Assembly: GCF_900115805.1 (NCBI RefSeq) | Contig: NZ_FOXU01000001.1 | Span: forward strand, 1 to 64,000 | Source: Psychrobacillus psychrotolerans | GTDB taxonomy: Bacteria > Bacillota > Bacilli > Bacillales_A > Planococcaceae | Length of the DNA stretch: 64,000 nucleotides | Direction: 5' to 3' | Part shown: piece by piece, positions 33,382 to 41,484 of the stretch | Position numbering within the stretch: position 1 is the first letter of the stretch | How the letters are laid out: each line of letters begins with the position of its first letter | Program-made: the position numbers and the translations under genes | Notes under the pieces: generated by a model | Database searches by the model: none | The model's input: the letters and a program-made list of their open reading frames with translations, nothing else | What the model was told of the DNA's origin: nothing

Positions 33382-33786
33382 ATGAAAAAGATAATTCTTT
33401 CAGTCTTATTGATAGTCTTAGCCTTTCCTACTTTTTTTATAAAAACAGAAGCTGCAATGCCTACGCCTACAAAAATTATGTGGGATAACATGGAGCTTAA
33501 AACAGGACAAATAGGTAGGGTGACGATGTTAAAATCAGGATTTACCATATCTAAATATGAAAATGGTGAATTTCGTCCAGCTAGAGTTGTTAAAAAAGGT
33601 GAAGTATTTAGAGTTTACGGAATTAAAGTAGAAACTTACGCAACTCATTTAGATTTGGGCAACAATTTATGGGCATATCTTAGCAGCCATAGAAGTGATG
33701 GTAGTAATGTTTATCTTCAAAAGACCGTTAATTATGAAACACCCTCAAAGTCTAAATTAGCATTGCTAAAAGAGTCTAATAAATAA
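33382..33786 (+). CDS. small secreted protein, paralogue of the 21812 gene
   Basis: 134 aa. Signal peptide cleaved near TEAAM; mature part starts PTPTKIMWDNMELKTGQIGR and ends YETPSKSKLALLKESNK. It is 21 residues longer in the middle than the 21812 protein. AAAGGAGTGG precedes ATG 33382. Family unknown; the two copies sit in separate cassettes. Confidence 0.7.
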   Translation: MKKIILSVLLIVLAFPTFFIKTEAAMPTPTKIMWDNMELKTGQIGRVTMLKSGFTISKYENGEFRPARVVKKGEVFRVYGIKVETYATHLDLGNNLWAYLSSHRSDGSNVYLQKTVNYETPSKSKLALLKESNK

Positions 33787-33809
33787 TTTCAAGAAAACCA
33801 TTATTTTTT

Positions 33810-33870
33810 AATCAAATAACGGGTGCTTCAATTAAAGATCATCGGGTAGCTTAAGCTGCCCTTTTTTCTA
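33810..33870 (+). repeat. cassette repeat, A arm (GGGTAGC variant)
   Basis: ATCAAATAACGGGTGCTTCA, then GGGTAGCTTAAGCTGCCC hairpin with T6. Confidence 0.8.
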
Positions 33871-33874
33871 GAAT

Positions 33875-33898
33875 ACATATAACTAATTGGTTATATGT
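33875..33898 (+). promoter_or_regulatory. probable ArsR operator
   Basis: Perfect inverted repeat ACATATAAC (33875-33883) / GTTATATGT (33890-33898) with a 6-base centre, ending 20 bases before the ArsR start. It is the natural autoregulation site. Confidence 0.7.
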
Positions 33899-33917
33899 GA
33901 AAGGTGAGGGGATGATA

Positions 33918-34244
33918 ATGCCAGATGTTTATCGAGCATTAGGTGATTCAACGCGGCGAGGTATATTAAGTATGCTTAAACATGGAAACAAAACCCAAAA
34001 AGAGTTAGTCAAAGCATTTGATATTTCTCAACCAGCAATAAAGAAGCATTTGAATATTTTATTGGAGGAAAAAATTATTTCAGAGAGCTGGGATGGGAAG
34101 TATCGTATCTATTCATTAAATCCTGAGGTTCTCCAAATTGCCTACAATGAGGTGCATCAGTACATCGGAGAACTACTTGATAATCAGCTCGTAAGTCTAA
34201 AAAACTATGTAGAAAAAGGAGAATTTCAAGATGAACTGGATTAA
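33918..34244 (+). CDS. ArsR-family repressor of the SRPBCC operon
   Basis: 108 aa from ATG 33918. RALGDSTRRGILSMLKHG and KAFDISQPAIKKHLNILLEE form the winged helix; no metal-binding cysteines. In this subgroup the repressor is commonly paired with an AHSA1/SRPBCC gene, which follows with a 14-bp overlap. Upstream alternatives at 33912 and 33897 overlap the operator/ribosome site (GTGAGGGG). Confidence 0.85.
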   Translation: MPDVYRALGDSTRRGILSMLKHGNKTQKELVKAFDISQPAIKKHLNILLEEKIISESWDGKYRIYSLNPEVLQIAYNEVHQYIGELLDNQLVSLKNYVEKGEFQDELD

Positions 34245-34929
34245 GGATTCTATAAAGAGAGAAATTATTGTTAACGCCCCTTTGAAGCAAGTTTGGGATG
34301 CATTGACTAAGCCTGAGCATTTAAATCGTTGGTATACAAAAAATGCTGAGATAGATTTTCGTATAGGTGGAAAAGGATATATGAATCATGGATGGGAGGC
34401 AACATCTGAGGGTGTTTTTACAGAAATAGATACAATGAAACGTTTTGTACTTCAGAGCCTTGAGGGCGATTTTACTACCATTACTTCATTAGAAAAAGTT
34501 AAAAATGGAATTCAAGTGAGTATTGAGTATCAGGCTACCTTTATTGGTGAAATGAATCAATATAAAAAGGAAAATATGTTGTTTGGCACAAGTCAATTCT
34601 TAGAAAATCTAAAGAGTGTCTATGAAACTGGTACCGATAATCGTACAAAGTTCTGGAAAGCATGGATAGGTATTGCTCACACAACAAACGAAGGGGAGAG
34701 AGGTACAAGAGTTTTACAGGTGAAGGAAGGTTCGGTAGCTGCAACTGCTGGACTTAAACCTGAAGATATTATAGTGGAGATCGATGGAGAAGAAATCGAA
34801 GGATATAAATCATTTGAAAAAACATTGAATGAAAAAACTGTCCATTACAGTGTTAATTTAACAATAGTAAGGAAAAGTGAAAGGTTACGGATTGACTGTC
34901 TTGTGGATGCTTATCCTGTATCTTACTAA
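34231..34929 (+). CDS. SRPBCC (AHSA1-like) protein fused to a PDZ domain
   Basis: 232 aa. Residues 1-135 are the AHSA1 fold (IVNAPLKQVWDALTKPEHLN, WYTKNAEIDFRIGGKGYMNH). Residues 145-228 form a PDZ-like domain (TRVLQVKEGSVAATAGLKPE, IIVEIDGEEIEG). SRPBCC proteins bind hydrophobic ligands; the PDZ part should bind a peptide terminus. No signal peptide or protease is present. Translationally coupled to the ArsR gene. Confidence 0.8.
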   Translation: MNWIKDSIKREIIVNAPLKQVWDALTKPEHLNRWYTKNAEIDFRIGGKGYMNHGWEATSEGVFTEIDTMKRFVLQSLEGDFTTITSLEKVKNGIQVSIEYQATFIGEMNQYKKENMLFGTSQFLENLKSVYETGTDNRTKFWKAWIGIAHTTNEGERGTRVLQVKEGSVAATAGLKPEDIIVEIDGEEIEGYKSFEKTLNEKTVHYSVNLTIVRKSERLRIDCLVDAYPVSY

Positions 34930-34936
34930 TATTATG

Positions 34937-34966
34937 AAAAAGATGCTATCTAAGAGCATCTTTTTT
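34937..34966 (+). terminator. Rho-independent terminator
   Basis: AAAAAGATGC and GCATCTTTTTT around TATCTAAGA; ends the ArsR/SRPBCC operon, ahead of the next cassette repeat. Confidence 0.85.
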
Positions 34967-35023
34967 AACTTATGCCTCTATTTCATTTTATGAAAATGAA
35001 TTAAAGAATATAGGTATATTTCT

Positions 35024-35055
35024 TCTTCAACTAAAGGGTGCTTTACTTCAAGAAG
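35024..35055 (+). repeat. cassette repeat, A arm, shortened
   Basis: TTCAACTAAAGGGTGCTTTA then CTTCAAGAAG; no terminator half. Confidence 0.75.
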
Positions 35056-35121
35056 TACATTGTGTTTTTGGGGGGACTTTTTAGTTGGTTTATGACATAC
35101 CTTCTTAAAAGGAGGGATAAT

Positions 35122-35790
35122 ATGTTAAAAAGGAGATTGATTATTACTGGAATACTTATAGTGGGAATAGGTTCATTTAACCTGTTAAATAAACAATCAG
35201 AAGTTGATACTGCTATTGACAATAAGGAACCAGAACCTTTATCTACTAAAGAAAATGAGCTACATTTTTCTACATTGAGCGAGGTAACTGAAAAAATCCA
35301 TGAGAAGTATGATGAGTTGGAATTTGGTGTAAGTTCAAATTCGGAGATAAAATTGAGGGTACAAGTTAAAGAGAATGAAGAATATTTTAATTCAGTAAAA
35401 AAGGATATTGAGTCTATTGCAAAAAATGTAATTAAATCTTCCACATTAAAGGACTATACAGTTGTTGTAGAAAGAATGGATTTATCTTTTGTTACCGTAG
35501 AAACTGAAAATATAAACAAAGAACTCTCACATATAGCATTGAGTCTAATGGAAGGTCTTAAACACAACGACCTATTCGAAAATATAAATACTGAGTATCA
35601 AAATGAGTATGAAAAATCAATTACCATTCAAACTTCCATAAAAGGTTCAGATAAAGATGCCCATGAGTTAGCAATGGAAATTGAAGCTAAAGTGAATGAA
35701 ATCCTACATTCTAAGGAACTAAATTCTATATCTAATATTGACTCTTATGAAATTAAAATATTGAATGCCAAAGGGAAAAAAGTAAATTAG
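35122..35790 (+). CDS. DUF4030 domain protein, membrane-anchored
   Basis: 222 aa from ATG 35122 after AAAAGGAGGGATAAT. N-terminal helix (about 5-20) followed by a DUF4030 domain: duplicated IKLRVQVKENEEYFNSVKKD and ITIQTSIKGSDKDAHELAME units. The C-terminus SIKGSDKDAHELAMEIEAKV is well known in bacilli but without a function. An open frame back to 35038 translates the repeat. Confidence 0.75.
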   Translation: MLKRRLIITGILIVGIGSFNLLNKQSEVDTAIDNKEPEPLSTKENELHFSTLSEVTEKIHEKYDELEFGVSSNSEIKLRVQVKENEEYFNSVKKDIESIAKNVIKSSTLKDYTVVVERMDLSFVTVETENINKELSHIALSLMEGLKHNDLFENINTEYQNEYEKSITIQTSIKGSDKDAHELAMEIEAKVNEILHSKELNSISNIDSYEIKILNAKGKKVN

Positions 35791-35810
35791 TTAATATTGG
35801 CATCCCTTCT

Positions 35811-35887
35811 TCTACTAACGGGTGATTTAGTTCAAGGGAGTAGAGCCTTTTTCTTGATGAACTAAGCGGCAGGTTAGTTTAAGAGTG
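35811..35887 (+). repeat. cassette repeat, complete copy
   Basis: TCTACTAACGGGTGATTTAG, TTCAAGGGAGTAGAGCC, T5, B arm AACTAAGCGGCAGGTTAGT, then TTAAGAGTG leads into a C element. Confidence 0.85.
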
Positions 35888-35932
35888 TTGTTTAACCTGT
35901 ATTCAACAATCGGGTTCGATTATTAGAAATTG
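35888..35932 (+). repeat. C element (accessory hairpin)
   Basis: TTGTTTAACCTGTATTCAAC, AATCGGGTTCGATTATT: inverted AATCG/CGATT core. Related copies follow or precede repeats at 45364, 46404, 58786 and 59069. Confidence 0.65.
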
Positions 35933-35945
35933 GAGGGGTGGAATA

Positions 35946-36455
35946 ATGAATGATTTTTATACAGCATTAAGTTATGTAAATAAAATGATATACGAGCCAA
36001 ATGACTTAACTGTAAAATCTGTTCAGGAAGAAAAGCAAAATTCTAAGTATGGTGCTGGTACATTTCGGTTATCTTCGAAAACAGTTCGTTTCAGAGTTGC
36101 AAATATAACCCCCACTAAAGTAGGGCAGTTTGTGGCATTTTGGGAAAAAGACGAAAATAATATAAACCAACCATTTACATATGAAGAAACACCTGATTTA
36201 TTAGTTATAACTACTTTTCAAGATGATAGTAAGTTTGGACAATTTATTTTTCCAAAAGAAATACTTTTCAAACATAATATTCTGAGGTCCAGTTCAACAA
36301 TGGGGAAAATGGCAATAAGAGTTTATTCTAGTTAGGATAAACCGACTAGTGAGCAAGCGTTGAAAACTCAAAGATGGCAGTTGCCTTATTTTGTAGATAT
36401 GAGTGATCCGAGTAAATTATCCATAGACAAAATAATTGAGCTCTATTCGCTTTAA
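35946..36455 (+). pseudogene. MepB family gene with in-frame TAG
   Basis: The frame from ATG 35946 gives 129 aa (YEPNDLTVKSVQEEKQNSKY, GAGTFRLSSKTVRFRVANIT, TMGKMAIRVYSS) and stops at TAG 36333-36335. The same frame continues without shift for 39 more codons, DKPTSEQALKTQRWQLPYFV then DPSKLSIDKIIELYSL to TAA 36455, which is the conserved MepB C-terminus where a Trp codon (TGG) normally precedes DKPTS. So one G-to-A change truncates the protein. MepB is of unknown biochemical role. Confidence 0.85.
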
Positions 36456-36499
36456 TACCATGCAAACGGGCGTTATTGTTTAATAAATGACTCTATTGT

Positions 36500-36577
36500 T
36501 ATTCACCTAACTGGTGCTTTACTTCAATAAGGAGTAAAGCACCTTTTCTTATTAACTCAAGCAGCAGGATAGTTAAA
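36500..36577 (+). repeat. cassette repeat, complete copy
   Basis: TTCACCTAACTGGTGCTTTA, CTTC-AATA-AGGAGTAAAGCACC, T4, B arm ACTCAAGCAGCAGGATAGT. Confidence 0.85.
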
Positions 36578-36627
36578 CGGTTATTTTCCAGTTTATACAC
36601 TCATACCTTTAAAAAAGGAGACATAGT

Positions 36628-37041
36628 GTGAAAAAAAGAAAGCTTAGTGCAGTCGTCTTTGGTTCCCTCTTATTAGTAATATTTTTTATTTATGCTCAGG
36701 CAGAAGGAACAAAAAAAGAAGATAAAATCCCTATTTCGCACTTATCCCAAGTAGAGCAAAAAGAATTAGAGGTCTTTCTCGAATCGCTCCAAAAAGAGGG
36801 AGGATTCTTCACCAAAGTCGGAGAAGAATTGAGAAAAGTGGGATATAGTTATCAAACAGCAGGAATGATTAATTCCAAAGATGATATTAACCTTATTATT
36901 ATAATTCCTGAAAACGAAGTGGTTATGGAACAAAAAAAAGCTGGAGTAATGAAGATTTATCAAGATATGATTATAAAATCCAACTTGGACTTGAAGGCAT
37001 TTAAAATTCAGGTCGGTCATGCTGACGATTTAGCTTGGTAA
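36628..37041 (+). CDS. secreted or membrane-anchored protein, unknown
   Basis: 137 aa, GTG 36628 after AAAAAAGGAGAC. Signal sequence (about 6-24, possible cleavage after AQA), then helical domain with EVFLESLQKEGGFFTKVGEE and NLIIIIPENEVVMEQKKAGV. No family recognised. Confidence 0.6.
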   Translation: MKKRKLSAVVFGSLLLVIFFIYAQAEGTKKEDKIPISHLSQVEQKELEVFLESLQKEGGFFTKVGEELRKVGYSYQTAGMINSKDDINLIIIIPENEVVMEQKKAGVMKIYQDMIIKSNLDLKAFKIQVGHADDLAW

Positions 37042-37068
37042 AAGCGATCCACAAACAATGTAAGGATT

Positions 37069-37128
37069 ATTCAACTAACGAGGTGCTTACTTCATTAAGA
37101 AGTGAAGCACTTTTCTTATTGAAGTAAA
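37069..37128 (+). repeat. cassette repeat, A arm
   Basis: TTCAACTAACGAGGTGCTTA, CTTC-ATTA-AGAAGTGAAGCACTTTTC. Followed 70 bp later by another copy with no gene between. Confidence 0.8.
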
Positions 37129-37196
37129 AAACTGATTTTTTCAAAAAGTTAATCTAATTTTAGTGCTCAAAGGTTATAATTAGAGTTAGAAAAAAA

Positions 37197-37269
37197 TCTC
37201 AACTAAGGGGTGATTTACTTTATGAATGAGTAAAGCACTTTCTAATCGAGCTAAGAAGCAGTAATAAGG
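37197..37269 (+). repeat. cassette repeat, degenerate copy
   Basis: CTCAACTAAGGGGTGATTTA, CTTTATGAATGAGTAAAGCAC, B-type end AAGAAGCAGTAATAAGG. The 68 bases since the previous copy are too short for a gene: an empty or collapsed cassette. Confidence 0.7.
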
Positions 37270-37342
37270 AATTATATGTTGAATCAGACATTGTGGTGTT
37301 TTTAATAAATAAATTTTATTTAGACTATTGGGAGGAATTTGA

Positions 37343-37771
37343 TTGAAAATCGAACAAAAATTATATGAATCAGTTATTGAACTTATAGAAAAGAGATACC
37401 CCGTTGGTTGGGGTGGAGCTGCGGCGATTGCTTTAGAAGATGGGTCTATACATACCAGTGTAGCTCCCGATGTTATAAATGATTCAACTGTAGTATGTAT
37501 GGAAACTGGTGCTATCTTAGAAGCTCATAAATTGAATAAAAAGGTGACACACTCACTTTGTGTTGTCCGCGACGACGAGAAATCTAAATTCAAAGTCCTT
37601 TCTCCCTGCGGGATATGTCAAGAAAGGTTGTTTTATTGGGGCCCAAATGTAAGAGTTGCAGTTACACTGCCTGGTCAAGAACTAACTTTTAAATCATTAT
37701 CAGAAGTTCAACCTTACCATTGGACAGGGGCTTATGATGAATACAAAGAAAAGTGGAATATTCTAAAGTAA
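37343..37771 (+). CDS. cytidine deaminase family, blasticidin-S deaminase-like
   Basis: 142 aa, TTG 37343 after GGGAGGA. Zinc ligands C52 (with catalytic E54, CMETGAILEA) and C89/C92 in PCGICQERLF: the deaminase signature with Cys as first ligand, as in tetrameric CDA and blasticidin-S deaminase. The YWGPNVRVAVTLPGQELTFK end also fits Bsd-type proteins. Substrate unproven; such genes give resistance to nucleoside antibiotics or salvage cytidine. Confidence 0.85.
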   Translation: MKIEQKLYESVIELIEKRYPVGWGGAAAIALEDGSIHTSVAPDVINDSTVVCMETGAILEAHKLNKKVTHSLCVVRDDEKSKFKVLSPCGICQERLFYWGPNVRVAVTLPGQELTFKSLSEVQPYHWTGAYDEYKEKWNILK

Positions 37772-37774
37772 CTT

Positions 37775-37859
37775 CTTCCACTTAACGAGGTGCTTTACTT
37801 CAAGAAGGAGTAAAGACTTTTTTCTAATTGAACTAAAGCAGCAGTTTAGTTGAAGAAGG
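37775..37859 (+). repeat. cassette repeat, complete copy
   Basis: TTCCACTTAACGAGGTGCTT, TACTTC-AAGA-AGGAGTAAAGAC, T6, B arm ACTAAAGCAGCAGTTTAGT. Confidence 0.9.
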
Positions 37860-37907
37860 AATCGAACCTCTTGCACGGAAATAGGCTAAGCATAGTTATA
37901 AAAAAAG

Positions 37908-37941
37908 AGTGCGTCTCTACCAACAGTAGAGACGTTTTTAT
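37908..37941 (+). terminator. Rho-independent terminator
   Basis: CGTCTCTAC and GTAGAGACG around CAACA, followed by TTTTTATG. No gene directly upstream except the cassette; insulates the sigma operon. Confidence 0.8.
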
Positions 37942-38059
37942 GTTGAATAATCTTTTTTCAATTTTTTTCTAAAAAAATTCATATAAGTTATACTCGAATT
38001 GCAACGAAAAGGTCATCTCATTCATCTAACGTTTGTAAGAAGAGAACGGAGGGAAGTCA

Positions 38060-38590
38060 TTGCTTTTGCAAAACACATTTATAAAGGCTCAGAAAGGGGA
38101 TAAAAAAGCATTTCTTCAATTAGTAGAAAGTGATAAAGAAAAGCTTTATAAAATGGCATATTTATATGTTAAGAACGAGAATGATGCTTTAGATATCGTT
38201 CAAGAAACAATCACTAAAGCGTATGCCAGTATAAAGACTGTAAAAGAGGAAAGGTATTTCAGTACATGGCTTACGAGGGTTCTTATCAATACAGCGTTGG
38301 AGTTTTTAAGAAAATCATCCAAAATAATCCGACTTGACGAAGAGATACCGGAGAGACAGTTTCCGAATGTGAAAATTGAAGAAAAACTGGATTTATTACA
38401 TGCAATAGAACAGTTAGAAGATAAATATAAGACGGTCATTATTCTTCGTTATTACAGGGATTTACCTGTGCAACAAATAGCAGTTTGTCTAAATTGTCCT
38501 GAAGGAACAGTGAAATCGAATTTACATCGGGCAGTTCAAAAGCTGAAACAGTTTTATCAGGGAGGACAAGTAAATGGACAAGGATATTAA
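38060..38590 (+). CDS. ECF sigma factor (pair 1)
   Basis: 176 aa, TTG 38060 after GGAGGG. Region 2 has KNENDALDIVQETITKAYAS and the WLTRVLINTALEFLRK helix; region 4 has TVIILRYYRDLPVQQIA and GTVKSNLHRAVQKLK. No other domain. Overlaps the DUF4179 anti-sigma gene by 17 bp, so the two are co-expressed. ECF operons of this kind usually drive their own promoter; a candidate AAC motif lies in GCAACGAAAAGG at 38000. Confidence 0.9.
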   Translation: MLLQNTFIKAQKGDKKAFLQLVESDKEKLYKMAYLYVKNENDALDIVQETITKAYASIKTVKEERYFSTWLTRVLINTALEFLRKSSKIIRLDEEIPERQFPNVKIEEKLDLLHAIEQLEDKYKTVIILRYYRDLPVQQIAVCLNCPEGTVKSNLHRAVQKLKQFYQGGQVNGQGY

Positions 38591-39866
38591 AAAATCAATT
38601 GATTCGATTCCAGTACCTAAACAAAAGCTAGACGCAGCCATTGAAGAAGGGTTAAATACAAGCCAAAAACAAATTATGCCTAAAAGGAAAAAAATAGGGA
38701 TACTCGTGATGTCATGCGCTGTGGCATTTGGTTTACTGATTAGCTTAGGATTTCTTTCTCCTACTATGGCTGGTGTGCTTGCAAGGGTACCTTTACTTGA
38801 TTCCATTTTTACATCAGTTGGTGATAAGGGTTTACGAGTTGCTATCCATGATGAAAATGCAGTTTTGTTAAACGAAACGATAACTAGCAATGGAGTTTCA
38901 TTAAAGGTTCAGGAAGTGTTATATGATGGTACACGCCTTGCGTTTTCATTTGTACAGGATAAAGCTGAATCGATTATTACACACCGTATTGAAGTAAACG
39001 GTGAAGAAATCAACGCTCCAACAAGTATGAATGGTGAGTATTTAGCAAACGGACAATTTGCTGGACTTATCCAAATGTATCCAACAGAGTCCTTACCAAA
39101 AGAGTTTAATTTAAACGTATCCATAATAAGAATAGGTGAGACCATAGGTGATTGGCAGTTTGAAACACATGTATTACAAACCGATAATCATCCTGTGAAT
39201 TTAGGGATAGGGCAACGGGCTGAATTAGATGACCTTTCCTTTGAAGTGAAAAAATTCGAGAGTACAGATTCAGCTATAAGTTTGCACATATTTTTTAAAG
39301 GAACTCCCGAAGCTTTATATAATCATCAAAACGAAAGATTAGAATTATTCTTGTTAGACCAAAATGGAAATTCTCTACCCGTGATAAGTCAATCAGGTTC
39401 AGGTGATGAGAAAGGTATGCTTCGCAAATACGTGTACGAACCGCTTAGTGAGGAAGTAAGTGATCTTACAATTAGTCCTTTCTTTGTGCCGGAAGTCACT
39501 GAAAGGAAGGAGAATACAGAAATATTGGAACAAAATCGTTTGCCCTTAACAATTTCACAAGGTGAGATGGGAGATATAGTGGTGACGAGAATGGAAGAAG
39601 AAAACGAACTAACTGCAGTTTACTTTGAATCGACAAGTTCATTCCCGTTCGGTACAAATTTTGAGATGAATCATTTATGGGTGGAAGATAGTGACGGTAA
39701 TTATTTAATTGAAGAAGGAGGTTATCCTAAAGCGATTGGTAAAAATAAATATAAAATGTATATTAACGATACAAAAGACAATGGGGAAATAATTATTAAA
39801 ACAATTAATATTCCAAAAATGACGCTAAATCAAGAAGCTCAAATTACAGTCGAAATTCCACGATAA
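38574..39866 (+). CDS. DUF4179 anti-sigma factor (pair 1)
   Basis: 430 aa. A short cytosolic N-terminus (about 1-42) that should hold the sigma factor, one membrane helix (about 44-62), the DUF4179 extracytoplasmic domain (SPTMAGVLARVPLLDSIFTS, GVSLKVQEVLYDGTRLAFSF) and a C-terminal beta domain. No zinc-binding H-C-C in the N-terminus, unlike pair 3. Signal sensed unknown. Confidence 0.85.
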   Translation: MDKDIKKSIDSIPVPKQKLDAAIEEGLNTSQKQIMPKRKKIGILVMSCAVAFGLLISLGFLSPTMAGVLARVPLLDSIFTSVGDKGLRVAIHDENAVLLNETITSNGVSLKVQEVLYDGTRLAFSFVQDKAESIITHRIEVNGEEINAPTSMNGEYLANGQFAGLIQMYPTESLPKEFNLNVSIIRIGETIGDWQFETHVLQTDNHPVNLGIGQRAELDDLSFEVKKFESTDSAISLHIFFKGTPEALYNHQNERLELFLLDQNGNSLPVISQSGSGDEKGMLRKYVYEPLSEEVSDLTISPFFVPEVTERKENTEILEQNRLPLTISQGEMGDIVVTRMEEENELTAVYFESTSSFPFGTNFEMNHLWVEDSDGNYLIEEGGYPKAIGKNKYKMYINDTKDNGEIIIKTINIPKMTLNQEAQITVEIPR

Positions 39867-39928
39867 GGCTAGCAACAGAGATTATGGTGATGATTCTATG
39901 CCTTCATTTAGAAGTGAATTAACTCTTC

Positions 39929-39966
39929 ATCAACTAACGGATGCTTTACTTCAAGAAGGAGTATCC
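39929..39966 (+). repeat. cassette repeat, A arm
   Basis: CATCAACTAACGGATGCTTT, ACTTC-AAGA-AGGAGTATCC; the terminator half is mutated. Confidence 0.75.
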
Positions 39967-40049
39967 TCTCGACTTCTAGAATACAAAGATATGGACAAAT
40001 TCTATGTCAAGGTGGGTAAGAGATGGGGTTGTTAGGGAGAGTGGTTTTT

Positions 40050-40181
40050 TTGCAAAGATTACGAGTTGAGCTAGTGGAAAAAAGAAAACAAGTTACCAAT
40101 GACCTTCAAATTGATGAAATTGACAAGCAAATACGTAAGATAAATCTAGAGATACAGAATATTAGTAGATTGGCAGAATAA
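40050..40181 (+). CDS. coiled-coil micro-protein (43 aa)
   Basis: TTG 40050 about 9 bases after TTAGGGAGA; GTG 40041 in the same frame is too close to the site. Fully helical, charged: LRVELVEKRKQVTNDLQIDE and IDKQIRKINLEIQNISRLAE. Unknown function. Confidence 0.5.
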   Translation: MQRLRVELVEKRKQVTNDLQIDEIDKQIRKINLEIQNISRLAE

Positions 40182-40195
40182 AGTACAATTTCCTT

Positions 40196-40264
40196 CTTAA
40201 TAACGGGTGCTTTACTTCAAGAAGGAGTAAAGCTTTTTTTTATATTAACGAAGCAGGCTATAGG
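40196..40264 (+). repeat. cassette repeat, complete copy
   Basis: CTTAATAACGGGTGCTTTAC, TTC-AAGA-AGGAGTAAAGC, T8, B arm TTAACGAAGCAGGCTATAGG. 40265-40472 holds only a lone CAACTAACG at about 40407 and no gene. Confidence 0.85.
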
Positions 40265-40472
40265 GGCATGTATGAATAAACATAAAAAGACATTCATTTT
40301 TGAAAAGTAATACTATTAATTTTGATAGTGGCAATTGATATTTAGATATGCTGAGTTTAGCAGAACATATTATGTATATTGATATGGAGTCAAATATGCA
40401 TTATTCAACTAACGAAATTAAGTTCTTGATATCATATTAGGAAACAGTGTTTAAATAAAGGAGGTATATAAA

Positions 40473-41141
40473 ATGGATGAAAAAAAAGATACAGAAATAA
40501 AACGCTCTTCAAAAGCAGAAAACATTCTACCTCAGATCAATAGTAAAACAAAGCTAGGAGACTTACGAAAAATTGCGAAGGACATTAAAAAAGATCACGA
40601 ACTAGCTATGGAACTTTGGTCAACCGAAGAGTTTTTGCCTAGACTATTAGCAATCTTAATTATGGACAAAAAACTTCTTTCACAAGATGTGCTAAATAAG
40701 CTTGATAAGGATATGCAGACTCACAGTTTAGTTGAGCGAAATAACTTAATGGATTGGTTAATGGCTAATCAGCTCACCAAAGACAAGAAGAATATTGTAT
40801 TGATGGAGTCATGGGAAAATAGTCCTTCTGCTCTTCAAAGGCGAACTTTCTGGTATTATCAAGGGCGATTAAGATGGACTGGACAAACACCTCCTGATAA
40901 CACCGCAGACTTGCTATCTGCATTAGAAGCTAATATTACGCAGGAAGAACCGGAAGTTCAATGGGCTATGAATTTTACCGCAGGCTGGATAGGCGTTTAT
41001 GATGAAAAGAATCGTGCACGTTGTATTAAACTTGGTGAGAGAACGGGTCTTTACAAAGATGAAATAGTAGCAAAAGGATGTACTCCTAGCTATTTGCCGG
41101 AGTTCATTACGATTGAATTTAACAAACGACATAATAATTAG
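40473..41141 (+). CDS. AlkD-like DNA alkylation repair protein
   Basis: 222 aa, HEAT-repeat helical protein. KLGDLRKIAKDIKKDHELAM, ELWSTEEFLPRLLAILIMDK and EEPEVQWAMNFTAGWIGVYD match the DNA alkylation repair (AlkD/AlkC-like) family annotated in Bacillus. AAGGAGGTATA precedes ATG 40473. Known members excise alkylated bases; catalytic residues cannot be confirmed here. Confidence 0.75.
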   Translation: MDEKKDTEIKRSSKAENILPQINSKTKLGDLRKIAKDIKKDHELAMELWSTEEFLPRLLAILIMDKKLLSQDVLNKLDKDMQTHSLVERNNLMDWLMANQLTKDKKNIVLMESWENSPSALQRRTFWYYQGRLRWTGQTPPDNTADLLSALEANITQEEPEVQWAMNFTAGWIGVYDEKNRARCIKLGERTGLYKDEIVAKGCTPSYLPEFITIEFNKRHNN

Positions 41142-41339
41142 TTACCTCTAAAAATTTATTGGGTGCCTACTCATATAGAGTGCGACAGTCTGTGATGCAC
41201 CGTGGGCGTCGGAGTCAGACTAACGGATGGGCTCGATGACATATAGTTGATCGAACTTCTTCGTCAACCGTAGTATCCTATACTCATTTTTCTCATTTTA
41301 ATTCTCTGTGGTGTAGTGCTAGTTTTGTGCAACATGGAT
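41142..41339. other. unusual non-coding stretch, higher GC
   Basis: Contains GTGCGACAGTCTGTGATGCA, CGTGGGCGTCGGAGTCAGAC and GATGGGCTCGATGACATATA, clearly richer in G/C than the surrounding DNA. No open frame, no repeat arm and no hairpin found. Possibly a foreign junction or a structured RNA. Confidence 0.4.
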
Positions 41340-41416
41340 GGCTAAGGGGTGCTTTACTTCAAGAAGAGGTAAAGCACTTTTCTTATTGAAGTATCGCCGC
41401 AGGATAGTTTAATAAG
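41340..41416 (+). repeat. cassette repeat, complete copy
   Basis: GGCTAAGGGGTGCTTTACTT, C-AAGA-AGAGGTAAAGCAC, T4, B arm AGTATCGCCGCAGGATAGT. Confidence 0.85.
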
Positions 41417-41484
41417 AAAAAACAGAATAATGCGAAACTACTCACGCTATTCATACGTATATAGACTAAAGGAAGTGTTACCAA

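Noticed and set aside
34541-34744. - strand frame within the SRPBCC-PDZ gene
   Set aside because: Shadow frame without a ribosome site.
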